The notes below the pieces were generated by a model. It saw only the letters and a list, made by a program, of their open reading frames with translations, searched no databases and was not told the DNA's origin. From Vibrio sp. qd031 (lineage in GTDB: Bacteria > Pseudomonadota > Gammaproteobacteria > Enterobacterales > Vibrionaceae), in the NCBI RefSeq assembly GCF_002100145.1, contig NZ_JXQD01000024.1, forward strand, positions 452,409 through 516,408: a stretch of DNA of 64,000 nt, given 5' to 3'. The position numbers and the translations under genes were made by a program. Positions 1 to 9,700 of the stretch are shown here, piece after piece (positions within the stretch are counted from its first letter, which is position 1; each line of letters starts with the position of its first letter).

Positions 1-1
1 A

Positions 2-70
2 ATCCCTTTCGGTTCAGTGTCTATCTTTAAAGTTCGTGACGCAAATGGAATTGCAGAGCGACTTTATTGA
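2..70 (+). CDS. C-terminal end of an unidentified gene (cut by window edge)
   Basis: An open frame enters from the left edge and ends at TGA 68-70, leaving 22 residues. The visible tail has the pattern FKVRDANGI near its end, which faintly resembles the last strand of VOC/glyoxalase-fold proteins (D-x-x-G-I). That is too little to assign a family. It could also be a chance open frame. Confidence 0.3.
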   Translation: MPFGSVSIFKVRDANGIAERLY

Positions 71-378
71 AACCAAATGGTTATCCACCTCAATTTTTTG
101 TTGGTTAGCTTGGTGTCTAGCTTTGATAGACGATCATTACTCCTATCGCAACTTGCTTTTTCAGCCCTATATGTTAGATTCAGCGCCAGTTTGAGGGAGT
201 AGCTATTTTGCTTTGCCTATATTGCAAAAGGTTGCATCAACACATTTGACCACACGTCATGGTGTAACCAGTGATACTTTTGTATCTACCCAGCGAGACT
301 CGAGCAGCTTACACACTTTAATGCGAGGGCTAAGTGTGGGGTTGTTCGTGTTTTAAAAGCCCTCCTATCAATCAGGTT

Positions 379-1368
379 ATGACCACTTTTTTACTTCCAT
401 CTTTAGCATTATCATTCGGCTTCGTTATTCTGTCATTCAGTGCAGATAGGCTCATCTCGGCATCAGCAACCTTTGCAAAACACTGTAATATATCTTTGAT
501 TTTTATAGGTATGACTGTTGTTGCTTTTGGCACTTCAGCCCCTGAATTACTGGTGTCTGCAGTTGCGGCTTTTAATAATGCCGGGGAATTGGCCATAGGT
601 AACGGTATTGGTTCAAATATTATTAATGTTGGCCTTGTTCTTTCCGCAGCTGTGTTAATAGCTCCTATCCACGCTCATAAACGCTTTATAAAAAAAGAGT
701 ATCCAATACTCGCTGGCTCATTGCTAATCTGCATCGCGCTGATGTCTACAGGTAAGCTAAGTATGTTAGATGGTATTTTATTGGTGATTTTGCTGACCAT
801 ATACTGCATCTACTTGGCAAATTCTGTAAGGCAAGGCGAGACCTCTCAAGATGAGATAGAGCTTTTACCATTGACTAAAAGACGGGCTGCTTGGGAAAGT
901 TTAGTTATGCTCGCGCTGTTGTTGACCTCATCGCGATTGATGGTATGGGGAGCGGTTCACTTAGCGCAACTTGCGGGTTTAAGCGAACTCACGATTGGAT
1001 TAACAATCATCGCATTTGGAACAAGCTTACCAGAGTTAGCGGCGGCGATTGCTGGAGCACGCAAAAGAATGTATGACATTGTATTTGCCACTGTAATAGG
1101 CTCGAATATTTTCAATTTATTGGGTGTAATCGCTATACCTTCGATAGTCGGCAAAGAATTGGTCATTCCAGAGCAAGTATTTAGCCGAGATATTCCGTAT
1201 ATGGTTACTTTAACAGCCGTGTTAGGTTGCATGTTCGCTGCTCCCTTACTTAAGTCACAATCATCGCATGAGGAGCAAACGGCCTACAGGATTCATCGCC
1301 TAGGAGGGGGAGTGCTGTTAATGATATTCATGTCTTACCTAACAAAAATCGCTTATGCGATTATTTAG
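379..1368 (+). CDS. CaCA-family Na+/Ca2+ exchanger-like membrane protein (YrbG type)
   Basis: A 329-residue polytopic membrane protein. It has the two inverted alpha repeats that define calcium/cation antiporters: FGTSAPELLVSAVAA followed by GNGIGSNIINVGL in the first half, and FGTSLPELAAAIAGA followed by VIGSNIFNLLG in the second half. The acidic residue in each GTS-PEL motif binds the cation in this family. About ten hydrophobic segments are visible, with a short charged cytoplasmic loop near residue 150. An in-frame GTG at 334 would add 15 residues, but the ATG at 379 begins directly before the first membrane helix and fits the family better. The expected role is cation/proton or sodium/calcium exchange in the inner membrane; the substrate is inferred only. 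It stands alone, just outside the island. Confidence 0.85.
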   Translation: MTTFLLPSLALSFGFVILSFSADRLISASATFAKHCNISLIFIGMTVVAFGTSAPELLVSAVAAFNNAGELAIGNGIGSNIINVGLVLSAAVLIAPIHAHKRFIKKEYPILAGSLLICIALMSTGKLSMLDGILLVILLTIYCIYLANSVRQGETSQDEIELLPLTKRRAAWESLVMLALLLTSSRLMVWGAVHLAQLAGLSELTIGLTIIAFGTSLPELAAAIAGARKRMYDIVFATVIGSNIFNLLGVIAIPSIVGKELVIPEQVFSRDIPYMVTLTAVLGCMFAAPLLKSQSSHEEQTAYRIHRLGGGVLLMIFMSYLTKIAYAII

Positions 1369-1522
1369 TTATTAGAAATAAAGTGTATTACCCTTTGATT
1401 CGCTATCAATAGCCATTTTTCGCCTCGGCTTAACTGAGCATGTTATCGTTCACAGTGATAGAGGCCGTCAAACCGAACTAAGCCACAAGAAAAAATGCTG
1501 CTGGTGGCGCCACCAAAACGAC

Positions 1523-1557
1523 AAAGCCCCGACAACTCATTGAGCTATCGGGGCTTT
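1523..1557 (-). terminator. Original tRNA-Arg terminator, displaced by the island
   Basis: A strong hairpin with GC-rich arms (AAAGCCCCGA and TCGGGGCTTT) and T tracts. The same hairpin lies next to the intact tRNA-Arg at 16700-16734. This copy sits outside the left island end, so it is probably the chromosome's own tRNA terminator before integration. It could also end the exchanger transcript on the plus strand. Confidence 0.75.
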
Positions 1558-1564
1558 GTTTAAT

Positions 1565-1584
1565 ATGGCACGCCCTGAAGGATT
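1565..1584. repeat. attL core: displaced tRNA-Arg 3' end
   Basis: An exact 20-bp match to 16744-16763, covering the CCA end, the acceptor-stem strand and part of the T arm. Similarity also continues outward to about 1475 (matching from about 16641), including the terminator hairpin, with small differences. Right of the core the two copies diverge abruptly (AGTGCC here, CGAACC in the tRNA), which places the crossover in this core. Confidence 0.85.
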
Positions 1585-1720
1585 AGTGCCGAGATTTCAT
1601 TACTTTATATAAACGTTCACCGAAGTTTATTTCGTTATAATAATCAACGACTAACAATCACTTAACCCTTCACGACGATTTCTATGCTTTTCTAAATATA
1701 TACTGAATTTTCGCTCATTC

Positions 1721-1753
1721 GCGTCACCTAGGCGTCACCTAGGCGTCACCAAA
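1721..1753 (+). repeat. Three tandem 11-bp iterons near the left island end
   Basis: Three head-to-tail copies of an 11-bp unit: GCGTCACCTAG, GCGTCACCTAG, GCGTCACCAAA. Two related copies lie inside the right end at 16673-16694, and one degenerate copy (GCGCCACCAAA) lies at 1507-1517 outside the left end. Position and spacing suit arm-type binding sites of the integrase or sites for the AlpA-like protein; this role is inferred. Confidence 0.7.
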
Positions 1754-1760
1754 TTACCAT

Positions 1761-2045
1761 TCAAATGGTCTCTAACTGGGCTGGTTCTTGACGACTGTAA
1801 ACATATTTTATAGAGGTGCGGCCAAGGCTTGTCGCTTGAGCCATGCGGCCAAGCACGTCATAACCTAATTGTTACGTGCTTTGGCTGCCGTGTACAGACA
1901 GTAAATGGCCTGATACCCAGTAAATCACTATTTGTCGGTATAGTGAATGATTCTGCTGCAGGCACCACCGTAATCACAACCAAGTAAGTGATGGCCATCA
2001 ACCCGGTTATCTGGTTGGCGTGGATGCATTAAACGGGCTCTAGTC
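1761..2045 (-). pseudogene. Decayed Rhs core relic
   Basis: The minus-strand frames hold broken pieces of the same Rhs core seen in the large gene at 3737-10120, in the same order. A stretch with DGHHLLGCDYGGAC matches DGHRLPGFGCDYDGAC. It is followed by YDVLGRM (matching HDPLGRM), then YSRQEPAQLE (matching YDGRQEQAQFE). Stops and frameshifts separate the pieces, and most of the intervening sequence is missing. This is a third Rhs remnant in the island, older and more degraded than the one beside it. The assignment rests on motif order only. Confidence 0.65.
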
Positions 2046-2055
2046 ACGTCGAAAA

Positions 2056-2075
2056 ATGAAACTTCTTAGTTTCAT
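2056..2075 (-). terminator. Possible terminator after the small membrane gene
   Basis: An 8-bp perfect inverted repeat (ATGAAACT/AGTTTCAT) with a 4-base loop, followed on the minus strand by TTTTC. It lies about 60 bases past the stop of the 57-residue gene. The stem is AT-rich, so it is only a moderate candidate. Confidence 0.4.
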
Positions 2076-2137
2076 AGAAAAAGGCAAGACCTGATCCCGC
2101 ACTTCTGTTTTGAGTATTAGCCTTTACGATAAATAAT

Positions 2138-2311
2138 TTATTCCTTAATAAAAAACAATCGTTTAACTACAGTAAAGAGCATCAATAGAAAATATACGCC
2201 CACATAATGCATAGGCTTACTAGGTAATAACCCAATAAAAAATGAGAAATACATACAAGCAAAAAAGAAGACTGTCACAATTAAACAATCTTTGATTAGA
2301 TTAATAATCAT
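2138..2311 (-). CDS. 57-residue two-helix membrane protein, candidate immunity partner of the orphan Rhs tip
   Basis: A small frame starts with ATG at 2311 and ends with TAA at 2138-2140. The protein begins MIINLIKDCLIVTVFFFACM and has two hydrophobic stretches (about residues 8-30 and 38-54) split by a short polar turn, ending RLFFIKE. Its ATG overlaps by ATGA the TGA that would end the neighbouring Rhs tip frame if an internal TAG were read through. This four-base overlap is typical of toxin-immunity pairs and argues that the small gene is real. Family unknown. The role as membrane immunity protein is inferred from position, size and topology. Confidence 0.6.
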   Translation of the reverse strand: MIINLIKDCLIVTVFFFACMYFSFFIGLLPSKPMHYVGVYFLLMLFTVVKRLFFIKE

Positions 2312-3282
2312 TCACATACCCTTGAGTCTAGAAACTTACCTAACTCCTGCTTAGGCAGTATTGGGGAAGCTGAGAAATTACCAAAGTCATCTGTAACCCC
2401 TGACTTACCGGTCAACTCCTACATAGCTCCCAAGGTTGCATGCTCTACAATAGAATCTTTAGTAATATCTTTGCCCAATCGCGCATCATTTAAAGTACCA
2501 GCTGCACCTCCGATGAATGCACCAGAAATCGAGTTCGCAGCCACATCTGTTACTTTGGCCGCAATATTCGCTTTAGTTGGTGTAGCGAATGCACTCGCTA
2601 CTTTAGAAGCCAGTTTGGTGATATTTGTTCCTATACCTGCACCTACAGAGCCAGCTACAGCGTTAATTCCAACTTGAACAGTATCAAAACCAGATAATGT
2701 TTTTTCGTCTAACAACGCTATTTCTCCAAGTTGTACAATAGTATCCAATCCAGCCCCTGCAACCGCTCCAACTAGATTCACAACAAACAGTCCGTGTGGA
2801 TCCACAAACCTCATCGGATTCCCACTCACATACCCATAACTCATCTGCTGACTTGGGTCGGATAGCAATTGTGTGGTATTCAACCCAGTAAAACGCATCA
2901 GCTCATGATTTATCTCCACCGGCAAATGCGTGTTTCTAAGGTTCCAATAATCCGGCTGCACAAATCGGTGCGTATGCGGATTGTACCAACGTGCGTCCAT
3001 GTGCACGAATCCTGTGCTGCCATTGTGTACTTGCCCCTTACTTTTAAGGAATAGTTGATACGGTACCAGTTGACCTAACTGATGGTTGGCGTTCACTGTG
3101 CTGTTGGCTTTCCAGAACGTTTGGTCGTTGTGTTTTCTAAACACCTCACCAAATGGGCTGTAGTCTAAGCACATGGCTTGGGTGTTACCACTGTCTAGAG
3201 CAAGGATAGTGGAGCCTTACCTATCTTGGTACAGATACAGATTACTGATCTCTGCGCCTTTGTCACCACTGGCTTTTAGGAT
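2308..3282 (-). pseudogene. Orphan Rhs C-terminal tip with a different toxin region, two nonsense codons
   Basis: From 3282 downward the minus strand repeats the last part of the large Rhs core (ASGDKGAEISNLY, YSPFGEVFRKHNDQTFW, MDARWYNPHTHRFVQPDYW, SYGYVSGNP), ending at VDPHGL. A different C-terminal region of about 159 residues follows, rich in Gly, Ala and Val. The frame has no start of its own. It is broken by TAA at 3217-3219, where the intact gene has the Gln codon of DRQGST, and by TAG at 2419-2421. A small insertion with compensating frameshift lies before MDARWYN. After the TAG the frame stays open for 36 codons to TGA 2308-2310, which overlaps the next gene. It looks like a displaced tip that could swap into the full-length gene by homologous recombination. 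An ATG at 3174 gives a 251-residue frame up to the TAG, which might still be translated. Confidence 0.75.
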
Positions 3283-3314
3283 AAAAAGACACACACCAAT
3301 AATTTGGTGTGTCT
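3282..3314 (-). terminator. Terminator ending the rhs-immunity transcript
   Basis: On the minus strand a stem built from AGACACACCAA and TTGGTGTGTGTCT is followed by TTTTTAT. It lies about 60 bases after the immunity candidate's stop. The homology between the orphan tip and the main Rhs gene begins immediately after it. Confidence 0.75.
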
Positions 3315-3375
3315 CGTTCAATTCTGGCACTACATGATTGAGTATAATGCTCCACCTATATGTGACTAATAGATA

Positions 3376-3744
3376 CTAAGGTTCCCATTGCGTATCTGAA
3401 CCAATAGCCTTATCGTAACGATATACACTATAAAATCCGATGAAAAGACCAGACAAAATGCCGCATAAGGTTGGTAAGATAAAATAAATTTTAACCGACA
3501 AACTACCAAGTATATTTAAAGTCACAAAGTAAAAAAGAAACCTTCGATCAAATTTAAATAAGTACTTAATTTCATCCCTAAAGAAATTGACAGAAAGAAA
3601 TAGTGCAAATATTACACCAGCATATGCTCTACCCTCCCCTGTAACCAACGAATAAATTGAAAGTACTAGGCAGGGACAAACAAGCATAATCTGAGCATTC
3701 AAAGTAACTCTATAATATCTGGGACTTGCAATTTTTTTAGTCAT
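3376..3744 (-). CDS. Four-helix membrane protein, candidate Rhs immunity protein
   Basis: With ATG at 3744 the protein has 122 residues, begins MTKKIASPRYYR and shows four hydrophobic stretches (about 15-35, 40-55, 70-86, 88-108), ending in a polar tail. The ATG lies inside the end of the Rhs gene, so the two overlap by 8 bases, and GGAGAAG sits about 10 bases before it as a ribosome site. A longer open frame to 3822 exists, but it would overlap the toxin much further. Genes right after an rhs gene usually encode the cognate immunity protein. A membrane immunity protein fits a toxin that acts at the membrane. No family is recognised; the role is inferred from position. Confidence 0.7.
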   Translation of the reverse strand: MTKKIASPRYYRVTLNAQIMLVCPCLVLSIYSLVTGEGRAYAGVIFALFLSVNFFRDEIKYLFKFDRRFLFYFVTLNILGSLSVKIYFILPTLCGILSGLFIGFYSVYRYDKAIGSDTQWEP

Positions 3745-6700
3745 TCCTAGCGGCTTCTCCATATATAAAATTCGACACTTGAGTTGCTGCATCAAACCCA
3801 ATTTGTACTGGTCTAGGGGCAATAGGGGCTAATTGGTTACCTACATATCTTAAAGATTCCGCACTAATTGAACCAACATTAGCAGCACCATTTGGGTTAG
3901 AACTAGCGGTCCAATCAACGGCACTAACGCTTATACCTGTTAAAGACGATATAGCTGCAAGTGCACCCGCAGCCCACCCTGTCGGTGCAACAACTACTGC
4001 AACAGTGGCAGCGTATCCAATTCGCTCAGACGAAACTCGCCCAATGTCAATAAATGTGCCTAAAACATTGTCACTAAACTCTTCATCAATTCTTAGCTGC
4101 TCTGCGTTAACCCAAGCATTGATATTTTCCTCAAGTACCCGAATGGTTTCTTCCTTACTTACAACACCATCGGTTTCGACTGGCAAACACAATCCCCAAG
4201 GATCTACCCACGTCAACGGATTCCCACTCACATACCCATAACTCATCTGCTGACTTGGGTCGGATAGCAACTGAGATGTATTCAACCCAGTAAAACGCAT
4301 CAACTCATGCTGTATCTCGGCTGGCAAATGCGTGTTTCTAAGGTTCCAATAATCTGGCTGCACAAATCGGTGCGTATGCGGATTGTACCAACGCGCATCC
4401 ATCTGCACGAGTCCGGTGCTGCCTTCTGTGTACTTGCCCGTATATTGATATGGTACCAGTTGACCTAACTGATGGTTGGCGTTCACTGTGCTGTTGGCTT
4501 TCCAGAACGTTTGGTCGTTGTGTTTTCTAAACACCTCGCCAAATGGGCTGTAGCCTAAGCGCATGGCTTGGGTGTTACCACTGTCTAGTGCAAGAATCGT
4601 TGAGCCTTGGCGGTCATGATGCATGTATAGGTGGCTAATGTCGGCGCCCTTGGTGCCACTGGCTTTTAGATAGCTCGATTGAGTTCCATACAGCGCTTGA
4701 TGCAGCACTTGTCCATACCCGTTTTGCTCTGGCAATAAGGTAAGGCTTCTGAACGCTTTGCCTGCTTCAAACTGCGCTTGCTCTTGGCGGCCGTCGTATT
4801 GACTGACAAGCGTCTGTGGTGCTTCGAGTCCATCGTCCGTTAGGCGATTACGTTCGGTGGTGATGCGCCGCGAACGGCTGTCGTAGCCGTAATGTACATA
4901 GGTGCCATTAGGGTTGCTGATATCTGTCATGCGCCCCAGTGGGTCGTGAGCGTAGTTCTGGGTGCCTTGATGGCTACTGACTTCGGTTAAGTAGCCGTTG
5001 TCATCATAGCGGTACTCAAACCACTGGTTGTTGGCATCGTCACTGTCGCTGTCACAAGCACCGTCGTAGTCACACCCAAACCCTGGCAAGCGATGACCAT
5101 CAAAGCCGGTCAACTGGCTGGCTTGATTGTACTCATAATCGTAACGGTGGCTCTTAGTGCGTTTTTCGACAAGGTTGCCTACGGCATCCCACTGGTAGTC
5201 AATGTCGTCATTTTTGGGGTAATTGGCGTGTACCAAACGATTAAGTGCGTCGTATTCAAAGCTTGCCCATTGATCACGAGTCTTAGCGCCATAACGATTT
5301 TGGTCGATCAGGTTACCGGCTTCATCATAGCGGTAGTCAAACTGCTCCACCAACTCCCAGTTGCGCCATTTTTTGCCTTTTAACTGCTGCGCTTCAATGG
5401 TGATGCTCGAAATGCGACCCAGTGCATCGTAATCTAGGATGCGACGGCTGCGATTGGGATAGATAACCGTTTCAAGTTGTCCATTGTTGTTATAGTCAAG
5501 CTCAAAGCTTTCCACCACGGTGTTGTTGCGGATGCGGTGGATAAGCGCAATCTGGCCAGCCTCGTCACGCTGGTACTCCACGCTTTCGTTTTGAGTGATT
5601 TGCGACACTGTACGCAGTTTACGCGCGTCATAGTCGTAACTGAACGTTTGACCCAAGGTGGTATTGATGACCGTTTTTAGATTGTCTGCTGCGTCGTATT
5701 CATAGTGTTCACTCAATGCCGGATTGGTGATACTGGCCAAACGCCCGGTTTGATCGTAGTCCCATTGATCCACAACCCAATGACCGTCAACTTGGTACTC
5801 CACAGAGACAGCGTTGCCACGGCTATCGTAGTCGTAATTTATGTCACTACCACTTTGAGGCTGCCTGATCGTCTTGACTTGCCCCATCTCATTGTAGTCA
5901 AAAGACCATTGCTGACTTAATTCGTTAGTGTGGTATTCCAACTGCGCTAATTGATCGTATGCAAACTCTTGGCTATACCCTAACGCGTTGGTCACTTTGG
6001 TGACCTTGTCCGCGGCATTCCATTGGTATTGCGTGCGACTGCCCAGAGGGTCGACCACAGACGTAAGGTTGCCAAAACTGTTGTAGTGTCGCTTAGTAGT
6101 GTAGTTGCGCTCATCGGTCGAATCGGTTACCTGATCGCGGTAATTATACCCCCAATGGGTCTCTTCACCGAACGCGTCTGTTTGCTTGATGGTTCGCCCT
6201 AAAGCATCCACCTCAAACTCGGTAGTAAAACCACGTGCATCTGTGCGCGATAGCGTTTCGCCAAAACCGTTGTAGGCAAAAGACGTCTTACGGTCCAATG
6301 GGTCCGTCATACTCTGCACCCGACCCGCTGCATCCAAAACGTAGTCGGTTTGGTGATTTAAAGCATCAATGGTGTGCTCAATGCGCCCTAAACTGTCACG
6401 CAATGTCTGAGTGCTGTGACCCAAGCCATTGATTTCTCTTACCACGCGGCCCATCTTGTCGTACACGGTTTCGTCTGGCGAATAAACATACGCTGCTGCA
6501 TAGGGGTCAAACAAGTGAGTGCGCTGATTGTCGGCGTTGTATTGGTAAGCCCAGACGTACCCCTCTTGGTCGGTATGATCCGTTGGGTTGTCGTTAGCGT
6601 CATACTCCCACGACTCGACGGTGCCATCTGGGTAGTTTACGTGCTTTAGACGCCCTGCGATGTCGTAGAGGTAGTCGGCCCTCGTGTAATCTGGCAACAT

Positions 6701-9700
6701 TTTAGAGGTCACTTGACCCAAACCATTGTAGGTGTAGGTGTTGACGGTGCCCAACGGGTAGAACGGCAACTGTTCGGTCAGTACGCGCCCTTCACCGTCA
6801 TAGGTGTAATAACTGGCACGTACTGCACCCTCGTTGCTGTTGGCAGGATGTACCAGGTTTGCTACCTGCTGGCCCGCTGCATTGTAACGCTGCTCAATGC
6901 GGCTGCCATCTGGGTTATAGGTGTCAGATAACAAGCCTTGCGCGTTGTACTCAAAGCGCCATTGCTGGCCAAGAGCATCGACAAATTCGGTCAATCGGCC
7001 CATTAGGTCGTACGTTTTAACACTTTCACGGCGAGCACTTCTAGCGCCCATGATTTGGGTGGTATCAAGCGCCACCTTAGTCACAACGAGCTGCGTCGCT
7101 TGCTGGTCGTAATCCCACGTAGTTTCCACACCAGCAGTATCGCGATGGAACACTTGGCGACTGAGCGCGTCGTAATCGAAGGTTTCGATGCCCCCTTCTG
7201 AATCTTCACGATATATGGGTTGCCCGAATACATTATAGGTGACGCTCCATTCTCCCCCTTCGGCATTCTGTATTGACAGCGCAGCACCTTGCCAATCACG
7301 CTCATACGTATAACGTGCCTCTCCATACTGGTTTGGCAGGGATTCACTCAACACATCGCCATCTTGGGTGTAGGTAAAGTGAATTTCATTGCCCTCTCCG
7401 TCACGACGAGTTTGAACTTGCCCAAGAGCATTGTAGTCAACATCTAGTCGATTTGCGCCTCGTCCGCTGTCGGTGATACTGATCAGTCGACCAGCATTGT
7501 CGTAGTAGTGGCTAAGCGTGTTATTTAGCGGGTCAGTAGTGGTGTCTTTTTGACCATTACCACGCAGTAGGTAACTTGTGATGTTACCGGCGGCGTCAGT
7601 TTCCTCCACAAGACGATCGGCTAAATCGTATTCAAACGTCTTCTGAACATTAGTGCCTTCGATGTACGAGCGTTTCAGGCGATTCTTACCGTCGTATTCG
7701 TATCTCCATACCACGTTGCCAGGTTGCTCAGCCTTAACTAGGTTGTGCTCTTTATCGTAGTGGTAATTATAGTAATAGCTTTGCACGCCGCTTTCGGTTG
7801 GCATGCTAATGGTTTTGTCGTCCACCTTACCCACAGGCGTGTAAGTGTAGACGGTTTCAACACCCGAGAAATCCACCTCTTTGAGCAGGCGCATATTCAG
7901 GTCGTATTCGTAAGTCGCTGTGCGCTGTAAAGGGTCGGTGATGGACGTGGGGTTATCGAGGCTTCGGCCATCGAGTGTGGTGTAGGTATAGGTTGTGGTA
8001 CGCCACTGCGCTCTAGGCAATGCCTCGCTGCCGATGGAGACCGATAATGGCCGGCCTATGGCATCAAAGTCGGTTTCTTGTATGTAAACGTTATCCGTTG
8101 CCGTGGCGTTGCCATAGCGAGTTACGCGCTCTGGGTAGCCATTTTCATCGTATTGGTACTCGGTTACCTCGCCATCACTCGTGGTGCGGGACTGGAGCAG
8201 TTCATCTTGCCATACTTCGGTAATGGTGCTGCCATCAGGTAATGCTTTATAGTCAAGTTTTCCGCTATGGTCGTAATAGTAGTCGGTGGTTTCACCGTTG
8301 CCATTTGTGGTCGACGCCAACCGTCCATCGGCATCGTAGTCCCATGCAGAGTCCACTCCTGCAGCATCGTATTTATTGGTCATTTGACCAACGCCGTTGT
8401 ATGCGTAGGAGGTCACATCCCCTTCACCATTAGAAATGTATAACAGGTTGCCCATCACATCGTATTCTTTAAGGGTTTCTGAACCATCTACTTCGTGCAA
8501 CTCTGACACCACACGATTGAACCGATTATAGGTGTAAATGGTTTCTTCTCCATTTCGATGAGTAAGCGTTGTCGTTCTTGCTTCGAAGTCATACTCATAT
8601 TCAAACGTATTTCCAACTTCATCTTGCTGTTTAACGACCACATCCTTTCCGCCGACTTTGTCATACTCATAGGAGGCAGAGTTTCCTAGACCGTCTGTTT
8701 TTTTGGTGATAGCAAGTGGGTTTGCGCTATATTCGTATTGATAATGAGTTTCTCGACCATCAAATTGAGTCACCTTACTAAGCTTGCCTGAAGTGTACTC
8801 GTATTGCGTTACACGGCCCGATTCATCGAATACTTTGTCTAGTAAGTCACCTTGGTAAGTAAAGCGAAGCGTGCGGCCTATTTCGTCGCTGAGCAAAGTC
8901 ACTTTATGATTGCTGTTTCGAGTAAGCGTAACGCTGCGGCCATCCAGCGCAACGACGTTTATCAAGTGGCCGTGGACGTTATACCGGTATACCACCCCAG
9001 AAGGATTAGTAACCTCAATTTCTCCGGAATCTAAAAGGCTAAATTGATTCGCTATGCCATCGGTCGCTTCAAACTGCTCGTTTGATTGTAGATACAACTC
9101 TCGGCTACCCGTGGTACAAATACGCTTAACATACGCAGAGCCTACCTCATACTCTGCAGGATAAGAGGTATCGACCGTTACCGCATTGAGCGCTTTACGT
9201 TTTGTAATGTGGGCTTCATGGTTTTGCACTACCTCTTTTCGTTGTAGTGCGATATCGCGGCTATTTATATAGCCTTCACGACGCTCGGTCAGGATATCTA
9301 TAGCTCGAGTTATGGCCGCTTGAACATCAGTACTGTATGCCCCATAGCCTGTTGTAGGAATACTACTGTAGTATTCAATGCGTGAATCAACGTCAGCAAT
9401 CAACTGATTGTACTGCGTAACGACTTGTGCAGCGGTGTTCAACACATGGCCAATCGACGCATCAACACCCCAAATAATACGGCTGTCCACAGAGCTGTGC
9501 CACCCCTTGCCCAATGACCATCCAGAGCCTTGAGATAGGCGGTGAGTCCTCGTCAGGTTAAGCAAAGAAAATACTGCATCTGTTGCGGACGTTGATTTTG
9601 CACCTGAAGAAATCTCTACTGGGCATCCTGTGGTGTCACCTAGCAGGCCATTGTCACGGTTTTCATCTTGTAAAAGTGTCGCGCTTGCTTGTGCATCGTT

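Noticed and set aside
334..378. GTG start extending the exchanger by 15 residues
   Set aside because: The extension is Cys/Ser/Pro-rich, unlike the family, and the ATG at 379 directly precedes the first membrane helix.
1721..1753. Short tandem repeats as a CRISPR array
   Set aside because: The units are 11 bp and directly adjacent with no spacers, and no cas genes occur in the window.
5093..5383. Plus-strand 96-codon hydrophobic frame inside rhs
   Set aside because: It is antisense to YD repeats; the hydrophobicity comes from reverse-complemented Tyr/Asp codons.
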